A program made the translations under genes and the position numbers. A stretch of DNA of 64,000 nt, from positions 1-64,000 of the forward strand of contig NZ_NKHF01000089.1 of the NCBI RefSeq assembly GCF_002744175.1, read 5' to 3'. The number at the start of each line of letters is the position of its first letter. Within the stretch, counting starts at the first letter, position 1. Origin of the DNA: Pseudoalteromonas piscicida. Its GTDB lineage: Bacteria; Pseudomonadota; Gammaproteobacteria; Enterobacterales; Alteromonadaceae. Of the stretch, positions 17,411 through 25,432 are shown piece after piece. The notes beneath the pieces are model-generated. The model saw only the letters and a list, made by a program, of their open reading frames with translations, searched no databases and had not been told where the DNA came from.

Positions 17411-18733
17411 TTACGCTAGACCTAAGTCACGAGTCATGTTTTCTAGTCTATCTTCATGAACAATGATGTTATCTTCAATTCGGATACCACCATACGGCTT
17501 CAGTGCATCAATTTTATCCCAATTGATATACTGTTTGTTATCCGTTTGCGCTAGGTCTTCTAGCAATGAATCGATGAAGTATAACCCAGGTTCAATAGTA
17601 AACACTTGGTTTGCTTCAATCTTACGAGTGCAACGCAAGAATGGATGACCTTCAGGTGGCGCTTGGTGCGTACCAGTTTCATCCGCCATAAAGCCACCCA
17701 TATCATGGACTTGCAAGCCGATATGGTGACCTAAACCATGTGGGAAGAAGGTCGAGGTAATGCCTTTTTCAACAATTGCCTGAGCGTCTAATTTTACAAT
17801 ATTGAAGTCGCTCAGTACTTGAGCCACGCGATTATGACAATCAATGTGTAACTCGCCGTACAATTTACCCGGCTGCAGCGCTTTGCCTAATTCAATTTGG
17901 TGATCGTTCATGACTTTCACCAACTCTGCAAATTCGCCTTGCTTTGCAAAGTCATAAGTACGAGTAATATCAGACGCATAGCCGTTGAAATTTGCGCCAG
18001 CATCAATCAAGAAAGACAGGTGCTTGCTTGGTGCTTTGCGCTCAAAGTGGGTGTAGTGCAAGATGGCACAATTTTCGTTTAATGCAACGATGTTGCCATA
18101 AGGCGTATCATTTTCCATATGCTGCGTTGCGCTTAGGTAAGCTTGCTGAATTTCAAACTCAGAGCCACCAGCAAAAAAAGCATCTCTGGCCGCCATGTGA
18201 CCAAGTACACCCAAACGACTCGCTTCACGTAAGCACTCCATTTCATACTGTGTCTTGTAGGCACGATGGTAGTGCAAGAAGTTCATCACCGGCTCAGGGT
18301 TCACTTGCGTAAAGCCTAGCGCTTGTGCAACTTCTAGATACTCACCAATATAGGCAAAGTTGGCTTTGTCGTATGGCAGTAACTGCTCAACCTGATCCGG
18401 TTTAACGAGTAGCTGAATATCAAAATACTCAGCCCAAAAGTCTCTCGGCTCGTCAGGTACTTTGTGCCAAAAATCGACTGGACGATAAAAGATCAGTTTT
18501 GGTTTATCACTGCCATTGACTACGATCCAGCAATGCGGGTTGTCGATAACGGGTAACCAAGCTTTAAATTGCGGATTCACTTTAAACGGATAGTACATAT
18601 CATCAAGGAACTGACGCTTTGCCTGCCCTGAGTGGATAACCAATCCCTCAAGCCCTTCTCTTTCTACTATCGTTCTTGTACGCTGCTGCAATGTGGCAAT
18701 ATGCTCTGCGTATAAATTTGCTAACTTATCCAT
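17411..18733 (-). CDS. pepQ: Xaa-Pro dipeptidase
   Basis: Manganese-dependent cytoplasmic prolidase that splits Xaa-Pro dipeptides. The 440 residues have the creatinase N domain and pita-bread catalytic domain. Metal ligands appear in DAGANFNGYASDITRTY (two aspartates), HGLGHHIGLQVHD (histidine), TIEPGLYFI (glutamate) and GGIRIEDNI (glutamate). Members also act on some organophosphate esters. It lies 68 bases upstream of yigZ. Confidence 0.96.
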   Translation of the reverse strand: MDKLANLYAEHIATLQQRTRTIVEREGLEGLVIHSGQAKRQFLDDMYYPFKVNPQFKAWLPVIDNPHCWIVVNGSDKPKLIFYRPVDFWHKVPDEPRDFWAEYFDIQLLVKPDQVEQLLPYDKANFAYIGEYLEVAQALGFTQVNPEPVMNFLHYHRAYKTQYEMECLREASRLGVLGHMAARDAFFAGGSEFEIQQAYLSATQHMENDTPYGNIVALNENCAILHYTHFERKAPSKHLSFLIDAGANFNGYASDITRTYDFAKQGEFAELVKVMNDHQIELGKALQPGKLYGELHIDCHNRVAQVLSDFNIVKLDAQAIVEKGITSTFFPHGLGHHIGLQVHDMGGFMADETGTHQAPPEGHPFLRCTRKIEANQVFTIEPGLYFIDSLLEDLAQTDNKQYINWDKIDALKPYGGIRIEDNIIVHEDRLENMTRDLGLA

Positions 18734-18826
18734 GGTGTACCCATTTTCAAAAATTCACATACTTTCGAGTCTATCATAGCTGATACCTAAAAACGACGAA
18801 CTGAGTCTAATACCAGCCATGTGCGT

Positions 18827-20716
18827 TTACTTCACAATTTTCATATCCAAGATACTTGCCAAGATGTTGCCATCTCGACCAAGGCGAGTATGGTAAACCT
18901 GCCGGTAGGCCATCACATTTTTAACGTAATCACGGGTTTCTCGATACGGGATTAGCTCTATCCATAGCTCCGCTGGCATCGCTTCTCGTGGAAGCCAGCG
19001 TTTAATTCTGTGAAACCCTGCGTTATAAGATGCTGTCGCCAGTATTTCATTACCCGCATTTTTTCGCTTTAAGTATTCTAAGTAACTCGTCCCAAGGCGG
19101 ATATTCGTCGCCGGCTGATAGAGGCGATGCTGAGTAACGCGTTTACGGTTATTCACGTATTTTGCCGTGCTCGGAAGTAGCTGCATCAAACCGTGTGCAT
19201 CAGCGCTTGAGCGCGCATCTGGCGCAAAAGAGCTCTCGCGCCGAGCAATGGCGATACTCCAAGCAACATCAACTCGGTTACGCTTACTGTATTTAGTAAA
19301 CAGCTCCTTAAATGCCATAGGGAAACGAAGGTCGACATAGTTCCATGCTTTGATCTGAGCGAGTGTAAAAATGGTGCTGTCATACCAATCAAGTTCCGCA
19401 GCTAAAATGGAGGCGGCAAGTTTCTCCTCCTTGCTCGATGTGTTGGTTAAATAGTTCCATTCACGGCGTGCCTGCGTATACCTTTCTAACTCGTACAACG
19501 CCTTGGCACGTTTAAATCCAGGCGCTTGAGATACGCGTTGTACCACTTTTGGTTCAACATTTAAGGGCTCTTCCTTTAATGAGACAGGTAAACCTAAGCG
19601 TGCGGCGGCAAGGAAACCATAGTAATCACGCTCTTGTGCTAGTAGCCGCCAGATATCGTTTGCCTTAGCCATGTCACCCCGCTGCGCAAGGCTATACGCT
19701 AACCAGTATTGTTGACCATTGCTCAACTGCTCATGACCGACAAATAATGCCGAGATCCCTTCCCAGTCCTGTTCTTTGAGCATGTTACTCATCAGCCATT
19801 GCAGAAGCTTTTTATCCTGCATCGATTTTGGCACCTTATTGAGCCAAAATCTCGCATCGTCATGGCCTTTGGATGCCAGTGCTAATGCAAAACGATAAGC
19901 CACACTGTCTTTTTGCTGTTGGGTGAAGACAAACATTTCTTGCATTTTCTGCCAAGCGCGTAAAGCTAAATCAGGATCGCGCCACACTAATCGCCTTACC
20001 CCGTACACTGCGATTTCAGACTCTTTTTTATTGCGCTTCTTAAATCGATATAATCCAGCCGCTGCGCTGGGATCTTGACGTACCTTCTTATATAGATCAG
20101 CTAAATACGCCTCTCCTTTTGGCAATAATCGGCCAAGATAATCTAACAAAGATGTTTGCCCCGACTGAGCCGCATTTGTGACTCGCTGCCATACACGTTC
20201 AGGTGTTCTATACCCAGCTTTATGCCATAGATTAAACAGGCCATCGCACGCTTTAGGTTGCGACTTACCGACAGTCCAAATATCAGCAATTTGATCAAGA
20301 ATCGCTTTTTGGGGAGCGCCTAAATCTAACTGATATGCCAAGTAAGTACATTTAAGCTCCACATCACTGGTATCACGGTAGTCTTCAATGAAACGTGCTT
20401 TTTTCTTGTACCGCTTTAAGTAGTCTAACCAAGCAGCGCGCACCGGCCATTCGAGCGGCGTATGTTCATACACCATGAGGAAGTGTTGGATTTCTTGCTG
20501 ATACTTTAACCTTGGGTGACGCTTGTAAAATGCCATTTCGACATAAGGCTTGAGTGGATGGTCTAGCTGCGCAATGGCAGCCTTAAAATTACTATAATTA
20601 CCAGACCAAGCAATACGCTCGGCCTCTTTGAATTCGTCGTGAGTGCTATCAGCTGCACAGAGCCAGCTCACCATACACAAGCTGCCCGCAGCAAAGCGGC
20701 GTAACCAATATGTCAT
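18827..20716 (-). CDS. slt: Soluble lytic murein transglycosylase (Slt70 type)
   Basis: Periplasmic enzyme that cleaves the MurNAc-GlcNAc bond of peptidoglycan with 1,6-anhydro ring formation. From the ATG at 20716, with AAGGG five bases upstream, it has 629 residues; a GTG 36 bases upstream lacks a ribosome site. Residues 1-22 form a signal peptide ending LCAA. A long alpha-helical superhelix precedes the C-terminal catalytic domain, with the catalytic glutamate E494 in RRESSF followed by HGLMQLLPSTA and ASYNAG. Confidence 0.94.
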   Translation of the reverse strand: MTYWLRRFAAGSLCMVSWLCAADSTHDEFKEAERIAWSGNYSNFKAAIAQLDHPLKPYVEMAFYKRHPRLKYQQEIQHFLMVYEHTPLEWPVRAAWLDYLKRYKKKARFIEDYRDTSDVELKCTYLAYQLDLGAPQKAILDQIADIWTVGKSQPKACDGLFNLWHKAGYRTPERVWQRVTNAAQSGQTSLLDYLGRLLPKGEAYLADLYKKVRQDPSAAAGLYRFKKRNKKESEIAVYGVRRLVWRDPDLALRAWQKMQEMFVFTQQQKDSVAYRFALALASKGHDDARFWLNKVPKSMQDKKLLQWLMSNMLKEQDWEGISALFVGHEQLSNGQQYWLAYSLAQRGDMAKANDIWRLLAQERDYYGFLAAARLGLPVSLKEEPLNVEPKVVQRVSQAPGFKRAKALYELERYTQARREWNYLTNTSSKEEKLAASILAAELDWYDSTIFTLAQIKAWNYVDLRFPMAFKELFTKYSKRNRVDVAWSIAIARRESSFAPDARSSADAHGLMQLLPSTAKYVNNRKRVTQHRLYQPATNIRLGTSYLEYLKRKNAGNEILATASYNAGFHRIKRWLPREAMPAELWIELIPYRETRDYVKNVMAYRQVYHTRLGRDGNILASILDMKIVK

Positions 20717-20817
20717 GCAAACCCTTCTCAATCTGCCAAAAAGAATACACACCTAAATTGAAATACAGCCAAAGTATGCTTATCTAAAGGTGGCACTGAA
20801 GAACTGCCACTCGGCTT

Positions 20818-20845
20818 GTAATTTGCGGATCGGTTCGCAAATTAC
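20818..20845. promoter_or_regulatory. 10-bp inverted repeat between slt and fadB
   Basis: Perfect arms GTAATTTGCG and CGCAAATTAC separated by 8 bases, in the 282-bp divergent region of slt and fadB. There is no T-tract, so it looks more like an operator than a terminator. The binding protein is unknown. Confidence 0.4.
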
Positions 20846-20962
20846 ACTAAATGCGAGGTGTGTTAAGCCACCATAGCAAACCGACTCAGGTATTTCAGTA
20901 AATGTGCGGTAAATTTTTCATTGCAATTTGCCGCTAAAGGATCCACACTGATTGAAATTACA

Positions 20963-20977
20963 ACTCATCGTACCAGT
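20963..20977. promoter_or_regulatory. FadR-like operator upstream of fadBA
   Basis: Reverse-complemented, this site reads ACTGGTACGATGAGT, which shares the uninterrupted CTGGTACGA core with the FadR operator consensus and lies 22 bases before the fadB ATG. FadR represses fadBA in enterobacteria and vibrios until long-chain acyl-CoA is bound. No fadR gene is in the window, so this rests on the site alone. Confidence 0.45.
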
Positions 20978-20998
20978 GTAAAGCACGGGAGAACATGT

Positions 20999-23161
20999 AT
21001 GTTAATCAAACGCGAGTCCTTTGTAGTTGATTTTTGCAAAGGCAATATCGCTGAGTTTAAATTTTGCCTACCAGGCTCAGTAAACAAATTATCTCAGCAA
21101 GTACTAAAAGAAAGCCACGAAGCGCTAATCGAATTGAGCCAGCGTGATGATATCAAGGGCTTAATCTTTACCAGCGACAAAGACCACTTTATCGTTGGCG
21201 CAGATATTTTCGAATTCCTACCGACTTTCCAGCGCCCAGAAGAAGAACTCATTGGCTGGATTAAAACGGCAACAGACGTCTTCGATGCGATTGAAGATCT
21301 ACCGTTTCCAACCCTATCAGCCGTTAATGGTCTTGCACTAGGTGGTGGCTGTGAGTGGTTATTGGCAACCGATTACCGCATCGCAACAGACAGCGCAAAG
21401 ATTGGCCTACCTGAAGTAAAACTTGGCATTATGCCAGGCTTTGGGGGCACCGTAAGACTTCCTCGCTTAATCGGCGCTGATAATGCCATGACGTGGATCA
21501 CCACAGGTCAAGAAAACCGTGCAAACGACGCACTAAAAGTGGGTGCAGTTGACGGCGTTGTCCCTGCTGACAAGCTAATGACAGCGGCGATCCGCACGGT
21601 AGAGCAAGCCATCGAAGGTAAGCTAGATTGGCGAGCAAAACGTCAAGTTAAGCTTGAGCCGTTGAAAATGAACCGTGTTGAGCAAGGCATGAGTTTTGGC
21701 ATGGCTGAAGGCATGGTAATGGCAAAAACTAAGGGCCACTACCCAGCACCTATGATGGCGGTTCAAACGCTTAAAGCAGCCGCCAACCTTGGTCGCAGCG
21801 AAGCGATGGCATTGGAAAACCAAAACTTTGCAAAGCTTGCTAGAACGGCTGAAGCCGCAGCGCAAACCGGTATTTTCTTAGCGGATCAATACATCAAAAC
21901 GGTCGCCAAGAAGCAAGCAAAACAAAGCAACACAGAGATCAAGCAAGCCGCAGTGCTAGGTGCAGGTATTATGGGTGGCGGTATCGCTTACCAATCAGCC
22001 TACAAAGGCACACCGATTGTGATGAAAGACATTCAACAAGGTGCACTAGACCTGGGCATGGGTGAAGCTGCAAAATTGCTTGGTAAGAAAGTACAACGCG
22101 GCCACATGTCGATGGACAAAATGGTTGCAACACTTGGAAAAATCAAACCAACCCTTAACGATCAAGATCTACAAGATTCGGATATCATTGTTGAAGCGGT
22201 TGTGGAAAACCCCAAGATCAAGAAGTCGGTATTGGCTAGCCTTGAGTCACAACTGCCAGAAGGTACTATCCTGACCTCAAATACATCGACTATTCGTATC
22301 GATGAGCTGGCAACTGCATTAGAGAAGCCTGAAAACTTCTGTGGTATGCACTTCTTTAACCCAGTACCAAAAATGCCACTGGTTGAGATTATCCGTGGTG
22401 AACAAACATCTGACGAAACGGTTGCAGCTGTAGTTGATTACGCCTTAAAACTAGGTAAGTCTCCTATCGTGGTAAACGATTGCCCTGGGTTCTTTGTTAA
22501 CCGAGTTCTATTCCCTTACTTTGCAGGCTTTAGCCAACTTGTGGTTGAAGGCGCAGACTTCGCCAAAGTGGATAAAGTAATGGAAAATGTCTTTGGCTGG
22601 CCGATGGGTCCTGCATATCTACTTGATGTCGTGGGTATTGATACAGCAAATCACTGTACTGGTGTAATGGCTGATGGTTTCCCAACGCGTATGGCGCGCA
22701 AAGATAAAGACCCAGTTGCTGTGCTTGCGAACGCTGAGCGCTTTGGTCAGAAAAACCAAAAAGGTTTCTACCAATACGCACCTGATCGCAAAGGCCGCTT
22801 GAAGAAGAGTAAAGACGACAGTGCACTTGAGCTGCTAAGCAGTATTTGCGACGCTCCAAGTGACTTTGATAAACAAACGATTATCGAACGCTGTATGGTG
22901 CCAATGATCAACGAAGTATTGCTATGTCTTCAAGAAGGCATTGTAGCTTCACCACAAGAAGCTGACATGGCACTCATTTATGGTATCGGCTTCCCTCCAT
23001 TCAGAGGCGGTGCTTTCCGTTATCTAGACCAAATTGGCCTAGCAAATTTTGTTGCGATGGCTGACAAGTACGCTCACCTTGGTGAAATTTACCAAGTCTC
23101 TGAACAAACAAGACAGTGGGCTGATGAAGGTAAAGTGTTCTATCAAGTGGAGGGCAAGTAA
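20999..23161 (+). CDS. fadB: Fatty acid oxidation complex subunit alpha
   Basis: Multifunctional enoyl-CoA hydratase and 3-hydroxyacyl-CoA dehydrogenase of aerobic beta-oxidation. From the ATG at 20999 (MLIKRESF) it has 720 residues; the extension upstream to 20921 runs through the putative operator. The hydratase catalytic glutamates are exactly E119 (GGGCE) and E139 (GLPE), as in E. coli. The NAD-binding motif GAGIMGGGIAYQSA is at about 323, and the dehydrogenase HFFNPVPKMPLVEI signature follows. It is one base from fadA. Confidence 0.97.
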   Translation: MLIKRESFVVDFCKGNIAEFKFCLPGSVNKLSQQVLKESHEALIELSQRDDIKGLIFTSDKDHFIVGADIFEFLPTFQRPEEELIGWIKTATDVFDAIEDLPFPTLSAVNGLALGGGCEWLLATDYRIATDSAKIGLPEVKLGIMPGFGGTVRLPRLIGADNAMTWITTGQENRANDALKVGAVDGVVPADKLMTAAIRTVEQAIEGKLDWRAKRQVKLEPLKMNRVEQGMSFGMAEGMVMAKTKGHYPAPMMAVQTLKAAANLGRSEAMALENQNFAKLARTAEAAAQTGIFLADQYIKTVAKKQAKQSNTEIKQAAVLGAGIMGGGIAYQSAYKGTPIVMKDIQQGALDLGMGEAAKLLGKKVQRGHMSMDKMVATLGKIKPTLNDQDLQDSDIIVEAVVENPKIKKSVLASLESQLPEGTILTSNTSTIRIDELATALEKPENFCGMHFFNPVPKMPLVEIIRGEQTSDETVAAVVDYALKLGKSPIVVNDCPGFFVNRVLFPYFAGFSQLVVEGADFAKVDKVMENVFGWPMGPAYLLDVVGIDTANHCTGVMADGFPTRMARKDKDPVAVLANAERFGQKNQKGFYQYAPDRKGRLKKSKDDSALELLSSICDAPSDFDKQTIIERCMVPMINEVLLCLQEGIVASPQEADMALIYGIGFPPFRGGAFRYLDQIGLANFVAMADKYAHLGEIYQVSEQTRQWADEGKVFYQVEGK

Positions 23162-23162
23162 C

Positions 23163-24332
23163 ATGGAAAACGCGGTAATCGTAGATTGTATTCGTACCCC
23201 AATGGGCCGTTCAAAAGGCGGTGTATTCAAGCATAAACGTGCCGAAGATTTGAGCGCACATCTAATGAAAGGCTTACTAGAGCGTAATCCTCAAGTTGCC
23301 CCTGATTCCATTGACGACATTTACTGGGGCTGTGTACAGCAAACTTTAGAGCAAGGCTTTAACGTTGGCCGTAACGCTGCATTGTTAGCTGGTATACCGC
23401 ACACCGTACCAGCAGTAACCGTAAACCGCTTATGTGGTTCATCAATGCAGGCATTACACGACGCAGCTCGCGCTATCATGACAGGTGCTGGTGACACTTA
23501 CCTGATTGGTGGTGTTGAGCACATGGGTCACGTACCAATGACCCATGGCAATGACTTTCACCCAGGCCTTGCAACATCAGTTGCTCAAGCGGCTGGCGTG
23601 ATGGGCTTAACAGCAGAGTACCTAGCGTTAATGCACGGGATCAGCCGTGAGCAACAAGATGAGTTTGCGGTACGCTCACACCAACGTGCGTATGCTGCAA
23701 CCGTGGAAGGCCGTTTTGCCAAAGAAATTCTACCAATGGAAGGACATGATGCAGACGGTACACCTGTACTTGTTGAGCATGATGAAGTTATCCGCCCGGA
23801 AACCAACCTAGAAGGTCTAGGTCAGCTGCGCCCGGTATTTAATCCAGCCTCAGGTACGGTAACGGCGGGAACGTCTTCAGCACTTTCTGACGGCGCTTCA
23901 GCGATGTTGGTCATGAGCGAGTCTAAAGCAAAAGAGCTTGGCCTTCCGATCCGTGCTCGAGTTAAGTCAATGGCGGTTGCAGGCTGCGATCCTTCAATTA
24001 TGGGTTACGGACCAGTTCCAGCCTCACAAAAAGCATTGAAACAAGCAGGTATTACTATTGATGATATCGATGTTGCTGAACTGAACGAAGCCTTCGCAGC
24101 TCAATCTCTACCTGTGTTAAAAGACCTAGGTCTACTAGATAAGGTCGATGAGAAAGTGAACCTTAACGGTGGCGCCATTGCGCTTGGCCACCCGCTAGGT
24201 TGTTCTGGCTCACGTATCAGCACAACACTTATCAACCTAATGGAAGAGAAAGACGCGAAGTATGGCCTTGCAACTATGTGTATTGGTTTAGGCCAAGGTA
24301 TCGCTACCGTATTCGAGCGCGTAGACGACTAA
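23163..24332 (+). CDS. fadA: 3-ketoacyl-CoA thiolase (fatty acid oxidation complex subunit beta)
   Basis: Thiolytic cleavage of 3-ketoacyl-CoA, the last step of beta-oxidation, in complex with FadB. From the ATG at 23163 it has 389 residues (E. coli 387); a longer frame from 23049 overlaps fadB and is not used. The nucleophile is C91 in NRLCGSSMQAL, with the second cysteine at C373 (CIGLGQG) and histidine in GGAIALGHPLGCSG. A strong terminator follows. Confidence 0.97.
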   Translation: MENAVIVDCIRTPMGRSKGGVFKHKRAEDLSAHLMKGLLERNPQVAPDSIDDIYWGCVQQTLEQGFNVGRNAALLAGIPHTVPAVTVNRLCGSSMQALHDAARAIMTGAGDTYLIGGVEHMGHVPMTHGNDFHPGLATSVAQAAGVMGLTAEYLALMHGISREQQDEFAVRSHQRAYAATVEGRFAKEILPMEGHDADGTPVLVEHDEVIRPETNLEGLGQLRPVFNPASGTVTAGTSSALSDGASAMLVMSESKAKELGLPIRARVKSMAVAGCDPSIMGYGPVPASQKALKQAGITIDDIDVAELNEAFAAQSLPVLKDLGLLDKVDEKVNLNGGAIALGHPLGCSGSRISTTLINLMEEKDAKYGLATMCIGLGQGIATVFERVDD

Positions 24333-24396
24333 TTCCAACCAGCTGGTACTGGGCTATTAAAAGACAATACCAGCACACAACTTCAACTTGGTGACC

Positions 24397-24427
24397 AAGG
24401 CAAAACAGCTCAGCTGTTTTGCCTTTT
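24397..24427 (+). terminator. Terminator of fadBA
   Basis: Inverted repeat GGCAAAACAGCT and AGCTGTTTTGCC around one base, followed directly by six T. The rest of the 308-bp gap up to tusA shows no other gene or clear motif. Confidence 0.9.
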
Positions 24428-24640
24428 TTATTGTCTATTCTGAACTCGGAAGAAACTGCCACACTCATTTTCCCATAAACTGAGCGAATTCATTCTTGTT
24501 AAAGGTCACTTTACATCCCTCGTCATCTTGACTAGGAGTTTTGGCGCTAACGGTTAAAAAGGCATGAGTTATCCGAGCTTGAGGTTACTTACAACATGCG
24601 GTTAAAATAACAGTTTTCGTAACTAACAAGGCCACCCACA

Positions 24641-24880
24641 ATGAGTTTTGATAATACCGACCATACCTTAGATGCTGTAGGCTTACGTTGTCCGGAACCT
24701 GTGATGATGATTAGAGGCATGGTAAGAAGGATGAACTTAGGTGAGACTTTGTTAGTAATAGCAGATGACCCGTCTACGACGAGAGATATTCCTAGTTTTT
24801 GCGAGTTTATGGACCATACCTTAGTAGCTAAAGCAGTGGCTGAATCACCGTATAGATATGTGATTAGAAAAGGTCTGTAA
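24641..24880 (+). CDS. tusA: Sulfurtransferase TusA
   Basis: Small sulfur-carrier protein that accepts persulfide from IscS and hands it to TusBCD for 2-thiolation of tRNA wobble uridine. It has 79 residues and the family CPxP motif with active cysteine C17 (LRCPEP). The gene stands alone between fadBA and a convergent lipoprotein gene. TusBCDE are not in the window. Confidence 0.95.
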   Translation: MSFDNTDHTLDAVGLRCPEPVMMIRGMVRRMNLGETLLVIADDPSTTRDIPSFCEFMDHTLVAKAVAESPYRYVIRKGL

Positions 24881-24889
24881 CGGCACAAT

Positions 24890-24915
24890 AAAAAAGCGGC
24901 TTGTGCCGCTTTTTT
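24890..24915. terminator. Bidirectional terminator between tusA and the lipoprotein gene
   Basis: An 11-bp stem AAAAAAGCGGC / GCCGCTTTTTT with the loop TTGT. The distal T-tract overlaps the stop codon of the minus-strand lipoprotein gene. Confidence 0.9.
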
Positions 24916-25360
24916 AAGATTTAACAATAACCACTTTTGGTGCTCTAGGATTTCGATAGTCTAAACGGATCTCATACCATCCTTTTTTGCTTGGCTTAAA
25001 GCTAAAGTAGTTATATACCGTATTGCAATCTGCAGCCAATGGTTGTCCAAGCGAAAGTTGCCCTTCACTCTTATAGCCACAGTTATAGCCTTCGCTCCAC
25101 TGCTCATCAGCAATTTTAAACTCGTAAACTTTACCAGGACTCATAAATCTGGCTTTGGTAGCGTAGACACCAGGTTGTGTTTCTTCCATACGGTACTGAG
25201 GCTCAGCATCCCATAAAGTGAAGTCACCACGTAAATAAAGTGTCTTATCTAACTCACCGACAACGACGGGCGTAGTTGAGCTTGTTGGCAATTGAAAATT
25301 ACTGCTACATGCAGTGAGTGCCAATAGCAAAAACGCCATTGCCCCTTGTTTTTTCATCAT
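24914..25360 (-). CDS. Predicted lipoprotein of unknown function
   Basis: A 148-residue protein with a lipoprotein signal peptide; the lipobox LTAC places the acylated cysteine near residue 18. The mature part is beta-rich with many aromatic residues, and its pattern (LYLRGDFTLWD, YEFKIAD, WYEIRLDY) resembles the small carbohydrate-binding or early-set domains attached to glycogen-active enzymes. Two internal cysteines may pair. The role is unknown. It lies upstream of glyS but is separated from it by a terminator. Confidence 0.7.
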   Translation of the reverse strand: MMKKQGAMAFLLLALTACSSNFQLPTSSTTPVVVGELDKTLYLRGDFTLWDAEPQYRMEETQPGVYATKARFMSPGKVYEFKIADEQWSEGYNCGYKSEGQLSLGQPLAADCNTVYNYFSFKPSKKGWYEIRLDYRNPRAPKVVIVKS

Positions 25361-25396
25361 AGCTGACTGCCTTTTACTTGCTTATGACTAATCAAC

Positions 25397-25422
25397 AAAA
25401 AGCCAGCGCTTGCTGGCTTTTT
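25397..25422 (-). terminator. Terminator downstream of glyS
   Basis: Stem AAAAAGCCAGC / GCTGGCTTTTT with a four-base loop lies 11 bases past the glyS stop. It could also act on plus-strand transcription. Confidence 0.85.
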
Positions 25423-25432
25423 ATGGTCGCGA

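Noticed and set aside
23049..23162. N-terminal extension of fadA
   Set aside because: It would overlap fadB by 113 bases; the ATG at 23163 matches the family start exactly.
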